Part shown: positions 22,060 through 32,704 of the stretch, piece by piece | Position numbering within the stretch: the stretch's first letter is position 1 | How the letters are laid out: every line of letters starts with the position of its first letter | DNA from: Pyrrhosoma nymphula | Lineage: Eukaryota; Arthropoda; Insecta; Odonata; Coenagrionidae | NCBI GenBank assembly: GCA_963573305.1 | Contig: OY754329.1 | Span: 77,090,576 to 77,154,575, forward strand | Direction: 5' to 3' | Length of the DNA stretch: 64,000 bases | Translations under genes and position numbers: made by a program | Notes under the pieces: generated by a model | The model's input: the letters and a program-made list of their open reading frames with translations, nothing else | Database searches by the model: none | What the model was told of the DNA's origin: nothing

Positions 22060-22390
22060 AATTTTTACCATTATTAAAATTAACCAATAGTTAATGTAGG
22101 TTTTAATTGAAGAGAGTAAAAAGCCTCTAGATTTTTAGAGGCGCTTTTACAGATTTCTTCCTTTATCCCATGATGAGTCATACCTCTCTTCATCTCTTCC
22201 ATAAAGCCCATTCTTTTTATTCCTCTTCTTCGCTTGCTCATCATCTTACCCTCTATCACGGCCTTCAGCATCCCACCTTCCCATCCTTCATGTTCCCATC
22301 TCCTATTCTGCCCTCTGCTAATATCCTCCAGAGGTTTCCTCTCCTCACCCACCGTACCACTTCCTCGTTTGTCCGCTCGGTGGATAAACT
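22060..22390 (-). pseudogene. LINE group C, extreme C-terminus and 3' end
   Basis: The minus frame 22080-22352 reads GEERKPLEDISR, then MLKAVIEGKMMSKRRRG and KRMGFMEEMKRG. This matches the (G/E)EERxLL..IR, VMEGxxxGKRxRG, KRxxMLD pattern at the end of one LINE family. The sequence after the stop (plus strand 22080-22150) resembles the 3' ends at 39.25 and 42.9 kb, as expected of 5'-truncated copies that share one 3' terminus. Confidence 0.7.
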
Positions 22391-22399
22391 AAGGGAATG

Positions 22400-24000
22400 C
22401 CTAATAAGCTACCTAGATTTGAACAGCTAATCCCCTTGCATAAGGCGAGATTGTTCCGTTCCAAGTTCCATTGGTCCGCAGGGACGATTGGGAAGAAGTA
22501 TTTGAGTTTTCATCACCATATGATTGGCGAGGTAGTTCTAAAAGGTGAACGATAATAGCTTTATTGATCGGCTACAGTTCACGGGCGTGTCCATGAGAAA
22601 GGAGACAAAAATTATATTTAAAAAAATAATTTTCTTTTACATAAAATGATGTATATTTGTGTTTTCAAGAAGATCGACAAAGTTAGCAACACTGTGTTTT
22701 ACAGAGGGAACTAGTATTTATGTTGTATTCAAGTGAACTTGAATTGATTACTAAATTATCTGTTTACGCTTTATTCCTGAAGCATCCGTAAACATGTGAA
22801 CACCTGATAATGGATTTAACTATGAGTGTGACATAGTATATCATAATTATTTTGATGATTGATGTTAATACTAGGTTAAATTTACTACATCTGTCGCATT
22901 AGCCCTGTAGCCTCATGCACCATTACTGAAATCCCGATTACCGGTATCGGGGGTAAGAGCCCCGGAACCTGTGCGTACGTGTTCTTAGGAAAATCTTAGA
23001 TGGTCGCCATAAAGCTCCTTTACGGCTTACCCTACCTTTGGAGTTCATTAAAAAGATAGCCGCTCTCTATTAGAGCGTTTAATAACATGACTACAATATG
23101 CGTTTAGCTTGTTTCCAGATTAAGCGTTCAGCCACTTTTGATGATCGAAGGCTATGTTGAAAGTATCATTTTTTTACACCTCATGCGAACTTTAATGCGG
23201 TCTTTCTATGTCTTCAACTTTTAATCAATTTCTGAACGATTATTTTATAGCATACTTCGTGGCCATTTATCTTCCTTCCAAAGGTTCTCTGCATGCAATC
23301 GATGCTTCGTTCATTCAAGTCTCATCGCCAGCGTTGTGATGCTAGTGTTATTTTTATTAGTTTTTTTTCCATCATATTGATGTTTTTTTTAAACTTACAT
23401 CGGTCTTACCCAAGATATTTATAATTTTTCTAAGAATTTTCTCATAATGCTGCACTTAGAATATTAACTTTTTCAATTTGCGTAATTGAGCTAATACAAG
23501 ATCCAATTTTTTATAAGTTTTTTTTGGAATAATTCATGCGGCTGAGATTATTAGAGGTATTTTTGTAGCTGATGTTGTTTCCTTAAGCGTTTGATTTCCG
23601 TTACTAGGAGTTGATATTTCTAAGTTTGTTTTACTTTATATTTCGTTTGAAGATTCTTGTTGTTTGAAATCAAAAAAACGTCTATGAGGTATGCTAATGA
23701 AAATTGTTAACCAATTAGTTTCATGCGTGGTCTGTTTGCTACTATGTGTATATTATTTCTTATAGAATTTTGCCAGTAAGAAAAGTTATGGAGGATCATT
23801 TGGACTGTTTTTTTCATGTTAAAAAGCTTTCTTCTTCTTATTATACATACATCTATCTCAGCATATTCAATGTCCCTTCATTCTTTATTACATGCCTATC
23901 CCCTCCTTCCCTGTTGCATGTACTTTCAGCTTCAATGACGTTGTTCAAAATTTCCTCGACTCCTATCACTAAATAGATTAAAGGTTTCAGGCGGAACGTG
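22400..24000. other. Unassigned AT-rich stretch
   Basis: No supported gene. The region 23750-23990, on the minus strand, may contain further LINE-like debris but I cannot match it to a named motif. Confidence 0.3.
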
Positions 24001-24009
24001 ATGGAACCC

Positions 24010-24197
24010 GTTAATGATTGTTCGAAAAGGAAATGCATTGGCAAGGTACCACAGAAATTTATTTGGCGACCAGTTTCAATACAAGGTATCTTTACCTGCT
24101 CGTCAAGCCTGATGATAATACCTGTATCGAAACCGATTGCCATATAAGTATCGGTGGGCGCTTGCCAGCGCATTTCCTTATTGAGCAATCTCGTTAC
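24010..24197. repeat. Palindromic element with ATCGAAACCGATTG motif
   Basis: GATTGTTCGAAAAGGAAATG at the left pairs with the reverse complement of CATTTCCTTATTGAGCAATC at the right; the arms of about 75 bp are moderately diverged. On the plus strand 24109-24132 reads CTGATGA, T, an ATAC/GTAT stem, then C and GAAA, which is close to the shared arrangement. Confidence 0.85.
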
Positions 24198-24199
24198 TA

Positions 24200-25260
24200 A
24201 TTTTACCCAACTGCAATGCCTTTCAATATGTGGTAGCAGTTACCTTCCTTCCCTCAGTTCAGAGTTCCTCTTCGTTGGTAACAGCATAGTATATAAATAA
24301 TTGATCAAATGACTACATATATGGATCATTGATCTCGAGAGGAATTACTCACAGTTAATTATTAAATGTCTTTAGCGTGGCGTTTGTATTACATTGGCAT
24401 AGCAAAATCCATTATTTAGAAGATTTCGTATGGGTTTCAAATGCTAGAACATCTTGATCTCTAGCGAAAGGAAATTGGATATATATGTAATATTCCCCTT
24501 CTCGATTTTTTCTCATTCGCAGTCAAATCGATCATCCATTTCCTCCCCCACCTTCTGTCCTCCATTTCGCTCAATATACCCTGCCCTTAGACCCCTGAAA
24601 CCATGGAAACGCCCCCTCGTCCAACATCCCCAATATTCCCTCTGAAGGCTTACCCTTACGAATAAAATCTCCGTCCCTTGACCCTAGCTTGGAGGCTCTC
24701 CAAAGCCAATCCAGACCCAATACCGGTCTTCCTTTCACTTTGTCCTCTTAAACTGACGTGAAAAATCCAGTCCCATGGTTTTCCCCAAAACTTCCCCTCT
24801 AGATTTCAACATAAGCTCCGAGTGATTCACTAAGATCCTGAAATACTTCAGGAGGTTATTTTAAACATTTCTGTTTTATTAAACTGAGGTCACAAATGTT
24901 TAGTTACCGAAATATGTCAATGAAACATTTTGTCAGAGACATTTTGCCGTAAATGAAATTTATGAAACTGTTAAATAGCAGTAGATTGCACTAATAGTTA
25001 GGAAGTGAAACCCGTCTAAAGTTTACTTTAGGTTTGTAAATATCCTTACCGATCACGATTTACGCATGTGGCATCTAGTTTTCAAGATTTTAACCTAAAT
25101 TGGCAAAAATGTTCTCATTTTAAAATTTACTTTTTAGGATTACGTTTAAAATATCAGGGATACGAAAACAGTTTTTGGACCAAAACATTTGATCAAATAT
25201 AATTTTCTTTATACTATTTGCAGAATAATTTTTTATATATTTATTTTTAGGGGAGATGTA
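24200..25260. other. Unassigned stretch
   Basis: AT-rich with a pyrimidine-rich patch at 24520-24820. No gene, element end or repeat was identified. Confidence 0.35.
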
Positions 25261-25269
25261 CGCGTTATT

Positions 25270-25660
25270 GGCAATGATCTTCAATATATTCATTGAAAAA
25301 CCCATGAGTGAAAAAATTGGGATAGTTAAAAGGAGGAAGACGTGGATGGAGATAAGTCAGTATGCCACACTTTGCTGATGACATTAAAATTCTGGTTGTG
25401 AAGAAGGAAGATCTGACGAAAATGATGAACTGTATGGGCAACACTGTGAAAGAATTCAACTTCAAGATTTATGTTAAGAAAATCAATCTTATGGTTTGTG
25501 GAAGTAATCATGAAGACAGCCACCGTTAAAATAGGGAAGCAAAACGTACCTCAGGTGGAAGAATTTTGTCATTTTGGAAGCAGGCTCACCAGCGATGGAA
25601 GAAGCAAGAAAGTCATTTTGAGTAGAATAACCCCAGCAAAGAAAACATTCTACCAGTAAA
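25270..25660 (+). pseudogene. LINE group B reverse-transcriptase fragment with FADD catalytic motif (5' half)
   Basis: In the plus frame starting at 25362 the translation reads MPHFADDIKILVVKKEDL. The FADD at 25371-25382 is the catalytic box of the reverse-transcriptase palm (usual form F/YADD). After a frameshift, VKIGKQNVPQVEEFCHFGSR and LTSDGRSKKVILSRI follow, matching the FKYLGS..TSDG....I..RI segment. The frame then stops at TFYQ and an unrelated insert begins. The matching downstream half resumes near 26238. Confidence 0.85.
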
Positions 25661-26237
25661 GAATTCCATTGGTTCCGGGTGTGACTTATGAGCATTTTAT
25701 TTTAAATTTTCACAAGAAATACTTCAACTAAAATATACTGGAGTACATATTTAGTTAGCCATAGAAGAAGGTAATTTACAACTTAAATTGCAATTTAAAA
25801 AAAAATAACTAGTACCGTTGTAATTAGAATAAAACTGTGGTTCCGGGTGTGACTCACACAAATGTCACTCAATAACATAGACTACTTTAACCTCTAAACT
25901 TTGTGAATAGCTTAAACATTAAATATTGATATTAATATCAGTATGATAAGAGTAATTTTTATTTAGTTTAAACTAATGGAGAAGTATCCAAAAGTATTAT
26001 TTTTCTAGTTATGAAGTTTTTAATAAGTTCCGGGTGTGACATGGTAAATTTCTGGGTGTGACCTAATTACTCTTTCTGCTTTCCATTATGAGGAAAATTC
26101 CATTTTTCTCTCAAATTTTGGTAATGGCTCAGTATATTTGATTAATTAAGCACAATTTATCCTGGCTAAGTCGTAATTTAAAATTGTAGAAGAAAAACAC
26201 TTTTTTCCATATTTGGGCTCACTTTAAATGGAATGGC
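25661..26237 (+). mobile_element. Unknown 0.58-kb insert in a LINE, carrying repeated TTCCGGGTGTGAC
   Basis: The insert separates AKKTFYQ from LLTAGNRSLEVRK, which are normally adjacent or close in this LINE. It is AT-rich and holds TTCCGGGTGTGAC at 25673, 25841 and 26028, plus TTCTGGGTGTGAC at 26050, all on the plus strand. The edges show a weak inverted match (ATTCCATT near 25664, AAATGGAAT near 26226). No coding was recognised. It could be a non-autonomous element with a repeated binding site. Confidence 0.65.
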
Positions 26238-26440
26238 TGAAGTCTGCTGACAGCTGGCAACAGAAGCCTGGAAGTAAGGAAGCACTTGATTAAAACATGT
26301 TTTGAGCATGCTGTTATATGACAGTGAAGCCTGGACAATGACAGCAACAGAGCCAAGGAAGCAAAGGAGTTGTGGTGTTACTGAATAATTATGAAGATTC
26401 AAAGGACGGAGAGAATCACTGACGAATCTAACTACGACCT
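26238..26440 (+). pseudogene. LINE group B, C-terminal half resumed after the insert
   Basis: LLTAGNRSLEVRKHLIKT is followed, after frame breaks, by LLYDSEAWTMTATEPRK and IIMKIQRTERITDES. These are the VRK.LIK.., LYGSETWTMT and RMLKIQWTERITNE segments of the LINE C-terminal region. Order and strand agree with 25270-25660, so this is one copy split by the insert. Several breaks make it non-functional. Confidence 0.8.
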
Positions 26441-26449
26441 CGGTTTTTT

Positions 26450-27240
26450 TTACAATTGGGTCAAACTGAGAAGGAATTGAGACTATTTAAAGCCCTAAGA
26501 TGTATATTTTGTTAATTCCCTCGAAGTTCAGGGATAAAAAACAAATTTTTGGTGTCATTAATATTGATTTTTTTCTTCGTGCTTTTTACAGTTCTTAAAT
26601 GTTAAAATGAAAATCTTGCCTCCATTTGGACTAGAGGAAAATCTCGCTCAGTTTACCTAAGTTTTGTTTTGAATACTTGCTCAATTTCCGGTAGTAACCG
26701 ATTATTTTACTAACCTGTAGGAATTACCGGCAACAATAGTAAACTCTCGGACACTATGGCATTGGCCCATGTGTTATCCTTGCCAAGTCTTCCTCGCTCC
26801 CTACCTCCTCCAAAGCACAGCTCAGACGCCTGACATGTCTCTCTTTGCCTCATTCATTCTCCTCATCCCTCTGTCTCCCCCCTCTCCTCCCCATTAACCT
26901 CCCCACACGCCTTATTCTTTGACCCTGCCCCGAGATTTTTGATTGATATAAATGAGGATTCCCCGTGGTGTCAGGTTCCCCCGAATCGATTCCACCCTTC
27001 GCGCCTCGCCGCCTCACCCTCTCGGCTTGTCGCCCTCCCTCTCCCGGGGGTAGCGGGAGTGCAGGTGGCGCTGAGGGAGGGGGGGGCTTAGGTGAGCGGG
27101 GTCATGGAGGGGGGGGGGGTCTTTGTAGGGGGAGAGTGTACGTGGTGTGGGTTGAAGGAATTGGGAGGGGGAGCGAGCCAACAGCGGAGAGTTCGAAATG
27201 GCGACGGTAGTGAGACGATTTCGAGTCGGTTAGTTGGCGG
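26450..27240. other. Unassigned; 3' part G+C-rich
   Basis: No gene recognised. From 26780 the G+C content rises, with long G runs near 27080-27120. The plus frame 26965-27210 is Gly/Arg-rich and looks compositional. Confidence 0.4.
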
Positions 27241-27244
27241 GTCA

Positions 27245-27290
27245 CTTGGGAAGGAGACCGACGACTGAGGTCATTTGCACCCTTTGCACT
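27245..27290 (+). repeat. Short interspersed repeat, copy 2 of 3
   Basis: GGAGACCGACGACTGAGGTC followed by ATTTGCACC is the same repeat as at 3005 and 53960. The sequences diverge after the TTTGC core. Confidence 0.5.
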
Positions 27291-27531
27291 CAGATTTGTT
27301 CAGCCTCGATTCCAATAGCCCACTCGGAATTCAGCTCGGGTCCCGTCACGACCTAGATTTCTCGTGAGTCTACTAGAGCCTGAGTGACACTCTAAATAAA
27401 ATATATGATAATGTTAAATATATGACATTTTATATTCTGCACATATTGCTTTACCAAGTAGTAGATTAACAAAAAATCTGTATAAGTGTGCATACCAATA
27501 AAACGAATTAATTGAAATAATGGAATATTGG

Positions 27532-27598
27532 GTGTGTCGAGTGACACTCGACACACGAGTTGGTAGTGAGCAAGGCTGTGTCGAGCGTCACTCGACAC
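27532..27598. repeat. Two short palindromes, centres 44 bp apart
   Basis: 27532-27556 is a perfect palindrome: 12-bp arms GTGTGTCGAGTG around a single A. 27578-27598 (GTGTCGAGCG, T, CACTCGACAC) is the same palindrome with one mismatch. A half copy, CTCGAG, follows at once. The plus frame 27520-28023 crosses it but is not a gene. Confidence 0.85.
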
Positions 27599-27649
27599 TC
27601 GAGTGGAAAAGGTGGCCGGTTGCACGAATATTTATATGCTATGGGATCG

Positions 27650-28260
27650 ATAGGTATGAAATCCATCAAGTTTTGCAACTCATTTATTTATTTTTAATTT
27701 CATGGCCGTCATTGGACCACTCTAGTAATCTTCTGGATTTCTTCTGTTTTCTGTCAGCCCAGTATTTCTTCATTCGCTCGGATCGTAATTTTCTTTTCTC
27801 ATCTGTGATCATCACCCTTCCTATTCTCTGTTTGTTGATCTTGGTTTTTAGTCTGATCTGTTTGTCCTTGAGTTTCACGACAGCATCTGTCTTTTGTTTC
27901 AAATCTTCTGTTGTAATGTGTAATTCAGTCATTTCTTCCTTAATTTCTGCTATCCATTTCGTTTTGGTCTTACTGTTCCATAGTTTTTCTATCACTTTTT
28001 TATTCTGTTTTCCGGTGTTCTGATTAGGTGTCCAAAGAATGAGATTCGTTTCTTTTTCATCGTTCTCATTACAGGTTCTATTTCTCTGTTGACTGTTTCA
28101 TTGGAAGCTATCCTCCAGTGCCAGTTTTCTTGGTATTTTTATGTTTATGCAAGTTCTGACTATTCTCCTTTCTATCTTGAGTAATTTATCTATTGTAATA
28201 GTGTTAGTTGTTTGGAAGATGGTTTTACTTGTATATGTTGTTTACAGTTGAATAACTGTT
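27650..28260 (-). pseudogene. LINE group D, C-terminal region
   Basis: From the 5' side of the minus strand the pieces read NWHWRIASNETVNREIEPVM, MKKKRISFFGHLIRTPENR, then KVIEKLWNSKTKTKWIAEIK and MKKYWADRKQKK before a stop near 27685. The FFGHLIR segment corresponds to the WxGHxxR motif that follows LINE reverse transcriptases. The tail with many Lys/Arg is characteristic of this lineage. There are at least two frame changes. The frame 27684-27995 is its open end. Confidence 0.75.
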
Positions 28261-28269
28261 TCACTGGAA

Positions 28270-29490
28270 CTCATTACTAAATTCGGGTTGCAGCAAGTTT
28301 CTCTTTCGTAACTTATCTCCCCGAAAGCATTGCTTTGGATGGTTCTTATACTCTCATTCCGCTGAATAAAATTTATTTGCATTTATCTTACGTATGTAAA
28401 TTACATATCCACATTACTAATAGTCAGCCAGAGTAAGTAAATTCATCATCATTTGTCTCGTAATAACTATTCTGTCAAGTAATTAAGATTCCAAGTGTTT
28501 AATTGTGCTTCCGCTATCTTGGTTGCTTGTGGAACTCATAAGTATTGAACTTCATTTAATCAGTCCAAATAAGTTATGAGACCATTTATGAAACCAACAA
28601 ATGCATCAAACGTTCTGATGTACACTTTACTGGTGTCATTTTCAGTGTATGCCGGATCTGGTTAAGTGGCTGTAAACTTGATTTCTCCTGTAACTTACAT
28701 CAAAACCAGAGAAGGAAAATGTGAATTTTGTCTGTACTTTGTCCATTCTAATACTTTGAGTTTTCATGGCGATTAGGAGAGTATGAAACTATAAGCGTCG
28801 CGAACTATGAGAAACTGTCGTTTAATGCTGGCATCAATCTGGGATAAATGTCGATTAACAATTTTTGCATGCACAGCGGTGATGGTAAAATAGTTTTCTC
28901 CAGACTGAATTTTTCGCTTCGTTTCCGTGGTGAATTATGGATTTCAATGAGAGTCATGAGATATACTCGTAAATGATCCTTATTTAACTTGCAGGTGCTA
29001 CTCTCCACGCCAGATGCCGTGAGCTTGTCATTCACTAGCCTTCAGTGTCATACTTTTCTTGGTAAAACATCTGCTCTCCTACTGTTCCCACCTCCCACTT
29101 TCCGATGTGAAAGTGATGGTTACATATACCAATTCACTTTCAGTTGCAACAGTTTGTCGATATCGACGTTTTATCGGATTAGACCTTTTTGGAAAAAAAC
29201 AGAAAGCCGCGTAATGCTCAACGGCTGGTAGAAATCATGAATGAAATAAGCAAGTTCAAAATAAAGTTTCAGGCTTTACTTCGCAAATGCAAATCACATT
29301 AAGCCCCGTTTTTACGATATCTGGTGAAATATTTTATCGGCATAAAAACCGAAGTTAATGCTTTCTACTTTCGATAACGTTGACGTTAACTAACCGACAA
29401 GGAAATGTTTAAAGCGAAACTAGAACTGTCAGTCAACATCAAGTTTACGTAAAGGCTTACGTCATCTTGCGGTGAGCATTATCCAAACAT
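28270..29490. other. Unassigned AT-rich stretch
   Basis: No gene, repeat or element boundary recognised. Confidence 0.4.
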
Positions 29491-29502
29491 TATATATCTG
29501 GG

Positions 29503-29822
29503 CCTTAATGATGCATCACTGTATCCAAACTTTTTTCATTCTGATCGACCATGGTTTCTGCATCCAATGCTATTATCAAGGTACATATAAAATTTTAAAT
29601 TGCCTTTTTATAATTCAGCTCCAAGGGGGGGAGAGGAAGGTAATTCTTATGTCTTGGGGAAGTTTGTTGTTCAAGAAGAGTAACTGGACGGGGTAGTCTC
29701 TTCCCCACTCTTGAAGATAAACTATATAAGGATACTTGACAATTTTATGTGTATCTTGATAGTGGCATTGTCGTATGAAAAAAGCGTGGGCATTTTGCAG
29801 TGATGCATCAATCAATAAGTTC
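29503..29822. mobile_element. Imperfect palindromic MITE-like element
   Basis: TGATGCATCACTG near 29508 pairs with CAGTGATGCATCA near 29798. Further in, CTATTATCAAGGTACATATA pairs with the complement of TATGTGTATCTTGATAGTGG. The arms are about 120-150 bp and diverged, so the copy is old. Frames on both strands are mirror artefacts. Confidence 0.7.
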
Positions 29823-29994
29823 TTTTGCTTAAAATTGAAGGAATTCTTCAAATTTGAAGTTAATATTTTTTAATACTAATTCTTTCGCAGGCGAAATATT
29901 TTTATTTTATAATTACTTTATGAACTGTTTGAGTTTATGAAGAAAAGAATTTATTTCCACATTTTTTATCTTGGTACATTTATTTTCAAATCGC

Positions 29995-30080
29995 TGGAGT
30001 CTACTACAGGTACCCGAAGAAGGTATCCCTAAGATGACACCTGTACATTGAAACTAGTCCCGCCTAAATAAGAGATAGTG
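29995..30080 (+). repeat. Single-arm relative of the palindromic elements
   Basis: GTACCCGAAGAAGGTATCCC is followed by AAGATGACACCTGTACATTG and AAACTAGTCCC. The order of an AGAAGG-type block, a hairpin-capable stretch and GAAAC resembles the centre of the palindromic repeats, but no second arm is visible. Confidence 0.4.
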
Positions 30081-30099
30081 GTAAGATACGACTTTTTAT

Positions 30100-30820
30100 A
30101 TTCAATTTTTCCTGAATTTTCTCATCATTAGGCCTGATTGCGTTGTAAAAATGACTTGTGCATCAGTTTGCAATATGGATTGTATGACCGCTGTAAGTCA
30201 ACACTAAAATAATTTATGCTCCGGTGCATTTCCATTCCTAAATCTACTTTCTTCTCGATCTTAATCCTTCCTTGAGGTGACTCAACTTTCTGGGAATTGC
30301 ATTCATTCATCTCGGCTACTTCGGATAAGTTCTGAAAGCGCCAATCTTACTGCGAATGTTTTCTTGGGCCAGCGAGAGTTACCGTTTATCTCTCTCGTTA
30401 GGATTACATGACTCGGAAAAATGGGCTACCGCGTCGTCCGTTCCAGGAAAGTTCGTGGGAAGAACTTTGCGGACGCGCCATTTCTTACCATTTCCGGTTG
30501 AAATAGCTTCATCCGCTTGGGCTTTATGTCGTTAGCCCTCTAATTAAGTATGTAAGAGCTTCTACTAAAGTCTCATCTCACAAGTAAAATATCCAGGCAA
30601 AGTGAGGGTTATGACATTGCCTAAAACTTATGCATATGTAATAAAATACTTAATGGCTTTAGTGATCAGATTTTGTCGAAAGCGTTGATTTTGCTCGAGA
30701 AAATTTCCTCATGTCTCTCTTTCTCTTCATGACTAACGTTGAAGGAATAATAATGAAGGTTTTTTAATGCAAATCAGTTGTAAAAATTAAAGCCCTGAAG
30801 GCAATGAGCGCGTCGTGCAT
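30100..30820. other. Nothing recognised
   Basis: Mixed-composition DNA with no gene or repeat that I could match. Confidence 0.4.
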
Positions 30821-30839
30821 TGAAAAGTCAATAAAGATT

Positions 30840-30905
30840 GAGGACCTGACGCAGTTTGTAACCCGGGAAGAATTTACGTTCATCATTCGCCAGGAAAGAA
30901 TTAAT
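30840..30905 (+). repeat. Group G half element
   Basis: TTTGTAACCCGGGAAGAATT, then TTCATCATTCGCCAGGAAAG, matches the right-hand outer part of the palindromes at 14562 and 19846 (AACCCGGTTGG..., GTGAAGAATTTAC, ATTCGCCGGGAAAG). The rest of the element is missing. Confidence 0.55.
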
Positions 30906-31079
30906 TCGCAAATAATAATGGTATTTGAATGAATTATTAAACCCTAGTTTCGAAAATATGCGTTATTTACAATTTGAATTCCTATATCCTTGTCTTGCCC
31001 ACTTCCTTTGTCCGACGAAATTTTACTTGTAATATTCTCTGTCAGCCTATTTCATTCAGCTATGCCACATCCATACATT

Positions 31080-31310
31080 TATGTACATGCATGCCCATCA
31101 TGCTGTTCCGCTTCGTTTTTGGCACAGTCAAATTAGTTTCATTTTCGGTGAAAGGCCTGTTTTTCTCTCTAACTGTACTCCTCATCTATAATTTCCTCCA
31201 TAATGCCCTATTCTTGCAAACATCTTTTGATTAATTTACGCATTTGTGCTTCATACATGGCCTCCTGTTCAAATGACTCCTAATGTTCCTCCTCATAAGA
31301 GCCTCTTCCA
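31080..31310 (-). mobile_element. LINE group A 3' tail
   Basis: On the plus strand: CCCATCATGCTGTTCCGCTT, GGCACAGTCAAATTAG, TCGGTGAAAGGCCTG, then GCCTCCTGTTC. The 49.2-kb copy has the same series. Non-coding, 5'-truncated, in minus orientation, lying directly downstream of another group A copy on the same strand. Confidence 0.65.
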
Positions 31311-31369
31311 ATACTGTCATCTGTGGCTATTCGCGGCTACTCTATACTCTCACATCATTCACTACACTC

Positions 31370-31830
31370 TTATACAGAAAATTGGCTATAAAATTGGCCC
31401 TAGAAAACTGGCTCCCTTTTATTCATTCCCTTCATAATGCTCGATCCTTGCAAACCACTTTCGCTTCTCTTACGCTCATGCATTGCTTCGTACACGCTTT
31501 TCTATTCATAAGGCAGGAGTATTATAATATTCCTCCTCTTTGCAGTCTCGTCCACCACTTTCACCCATGACTTTCGCGGTCTACCTCTTACTCTCATACA
31601 ATTCAATCTGCTATCGTATATCTGTTTCGTTATTCGACTCTCAGCCATTCCTCCAAAATGGCCAAAACAACGAAACACTCTCCTTTCATATATGCCAATT
31701 ACTGGAGCATCCGACCAACATTCTCTCATGACTCTCTCATTGCAAACCCTATCCCGCCTACTTTTTCCGCAAAAACATCTACTGTATTTTAGTAAAACTT
31801 TAGTGAAGTACAAGGTCTGTTTGTTTGCCC
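31370..31830 (-). pseudogene. LINE group A, best-preserved C-terminal region
   Basis: The minus frame 31502-31813 (103 codons) reads CGKSRRDRVCNERVMRE, then IYERRVFRCFGHFGGMAESR, MRVRGRPRKSWVKVVDE and RRN before the stop. These are the RxDRVRNE, RRLRWFGHVxRM and GRPRxxW motifs found downstream of LINE reverse transcriptases. It lacks the palm domain, as expected from 5' truncation. The sequence to 31370 is the 3' region. Confidence 0.75.
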
Positions 31831-31906
31831 ACCAACTCCTCTATGCTCGTGTCTCCCGCAGCCCCCTCACCTAATCGTCCGAGCCACCCACGCAGCATTC
31901 CTCCTC

Positions 31907-31948
31907 CCAAGCACCCTTTCCACCCGTAGGGGTGGAAAGGGTGCTTGG
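31907..31948. repeat. Perfect 19-bp hairpin with GTAG loop
   Basis: CCAAGCACCCTTTCCACCC (31907-31925), loop GTAG, then GGGTGGAAAGGGTGCTTGG (31930-31948), with no mismatch. It lies in a C-rich patch with no recognised gene. Confidence 0.95.
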
Positions 31949-32259
31949 AGGGTCTTGGGGCTCCCCCCCCCACCTTACCATCTTCTCCCTCCCGCCTAAC
32001 ACACCCACCGCCATCCTCCCCTCCCTCCGCCCCCCGCACCTGCAGACTACTCAAAACTTTACTCATCTGAACCTTGCGCCCGCTTGGCCCCCGCTCCTTT
32101 CTCCACCCAGCTCTTTCGTTACATCTTATTCCTACTCTCCTATCCCCAATCACCCCTTCGCAACCTGGACGTTAAGGTGGCTGGAGCGATTTTTATGCAC
32201 TGCAGGGGACGGCCAATTATTCGGATTACTAGGTTATTTCAGGTGAAGAAGGCACACTA

Positions 32260-32635
32260 GGCCACAAGAAACAAGGTGTCCAAGGATAGGGTTTTTATTT
32301 TAAAAATGTGTTCAATGGGAAATATGATGTTGCATGTTCACAGAGAGAGTTATAATATCAGGTTATAATAATTAGGGGAGCAGCATTGTTAAATAAATGT
32401 TATTATACAACGTTGTGTGATACGTAATTGTAATGCAAATAATTACAAAGAGCGAGGCATAAAATGCATCAAGGTGATCAAGGTCCTTAACGGACCTTGT
32501 CATGCATTGCTCTACTTTAATGTCACCTACTGAATGAGGCATGTACCATCTAGTATATTTCGGATGCTTGAGAGTTTTGCCGGACTGGAGTGCTAGCTAG
32601 GTCGGATCTGGCCTAAAGGTCGGAGTTTGCCGACC
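32260..32635. other. Nothing recognised
   Basis: AT-rich. Only a small hairpin, AAGGTCC TTAAC GGACCTT, near 32481 is visible. Confidence 0.4.
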
Positions 32636-32639
32636 TGTG

Positions 32640-32700
32640 ATGTACAAATTTGTGGGAAACTTTGAATACGTGTTCTTATTAGTGTACCTTAAGGAAGTTC
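32640..32700 (-). repeat. Dispersed short repeat H, copy 2 of 4
   Basis: On the minus strand CACTAATAAGAACACGTATTC, AAAGTTTCCCACAAATTTG. Same order as 18785 and 59605. Confidence 0.55.
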
Positions 32701-32704
32701 CACG

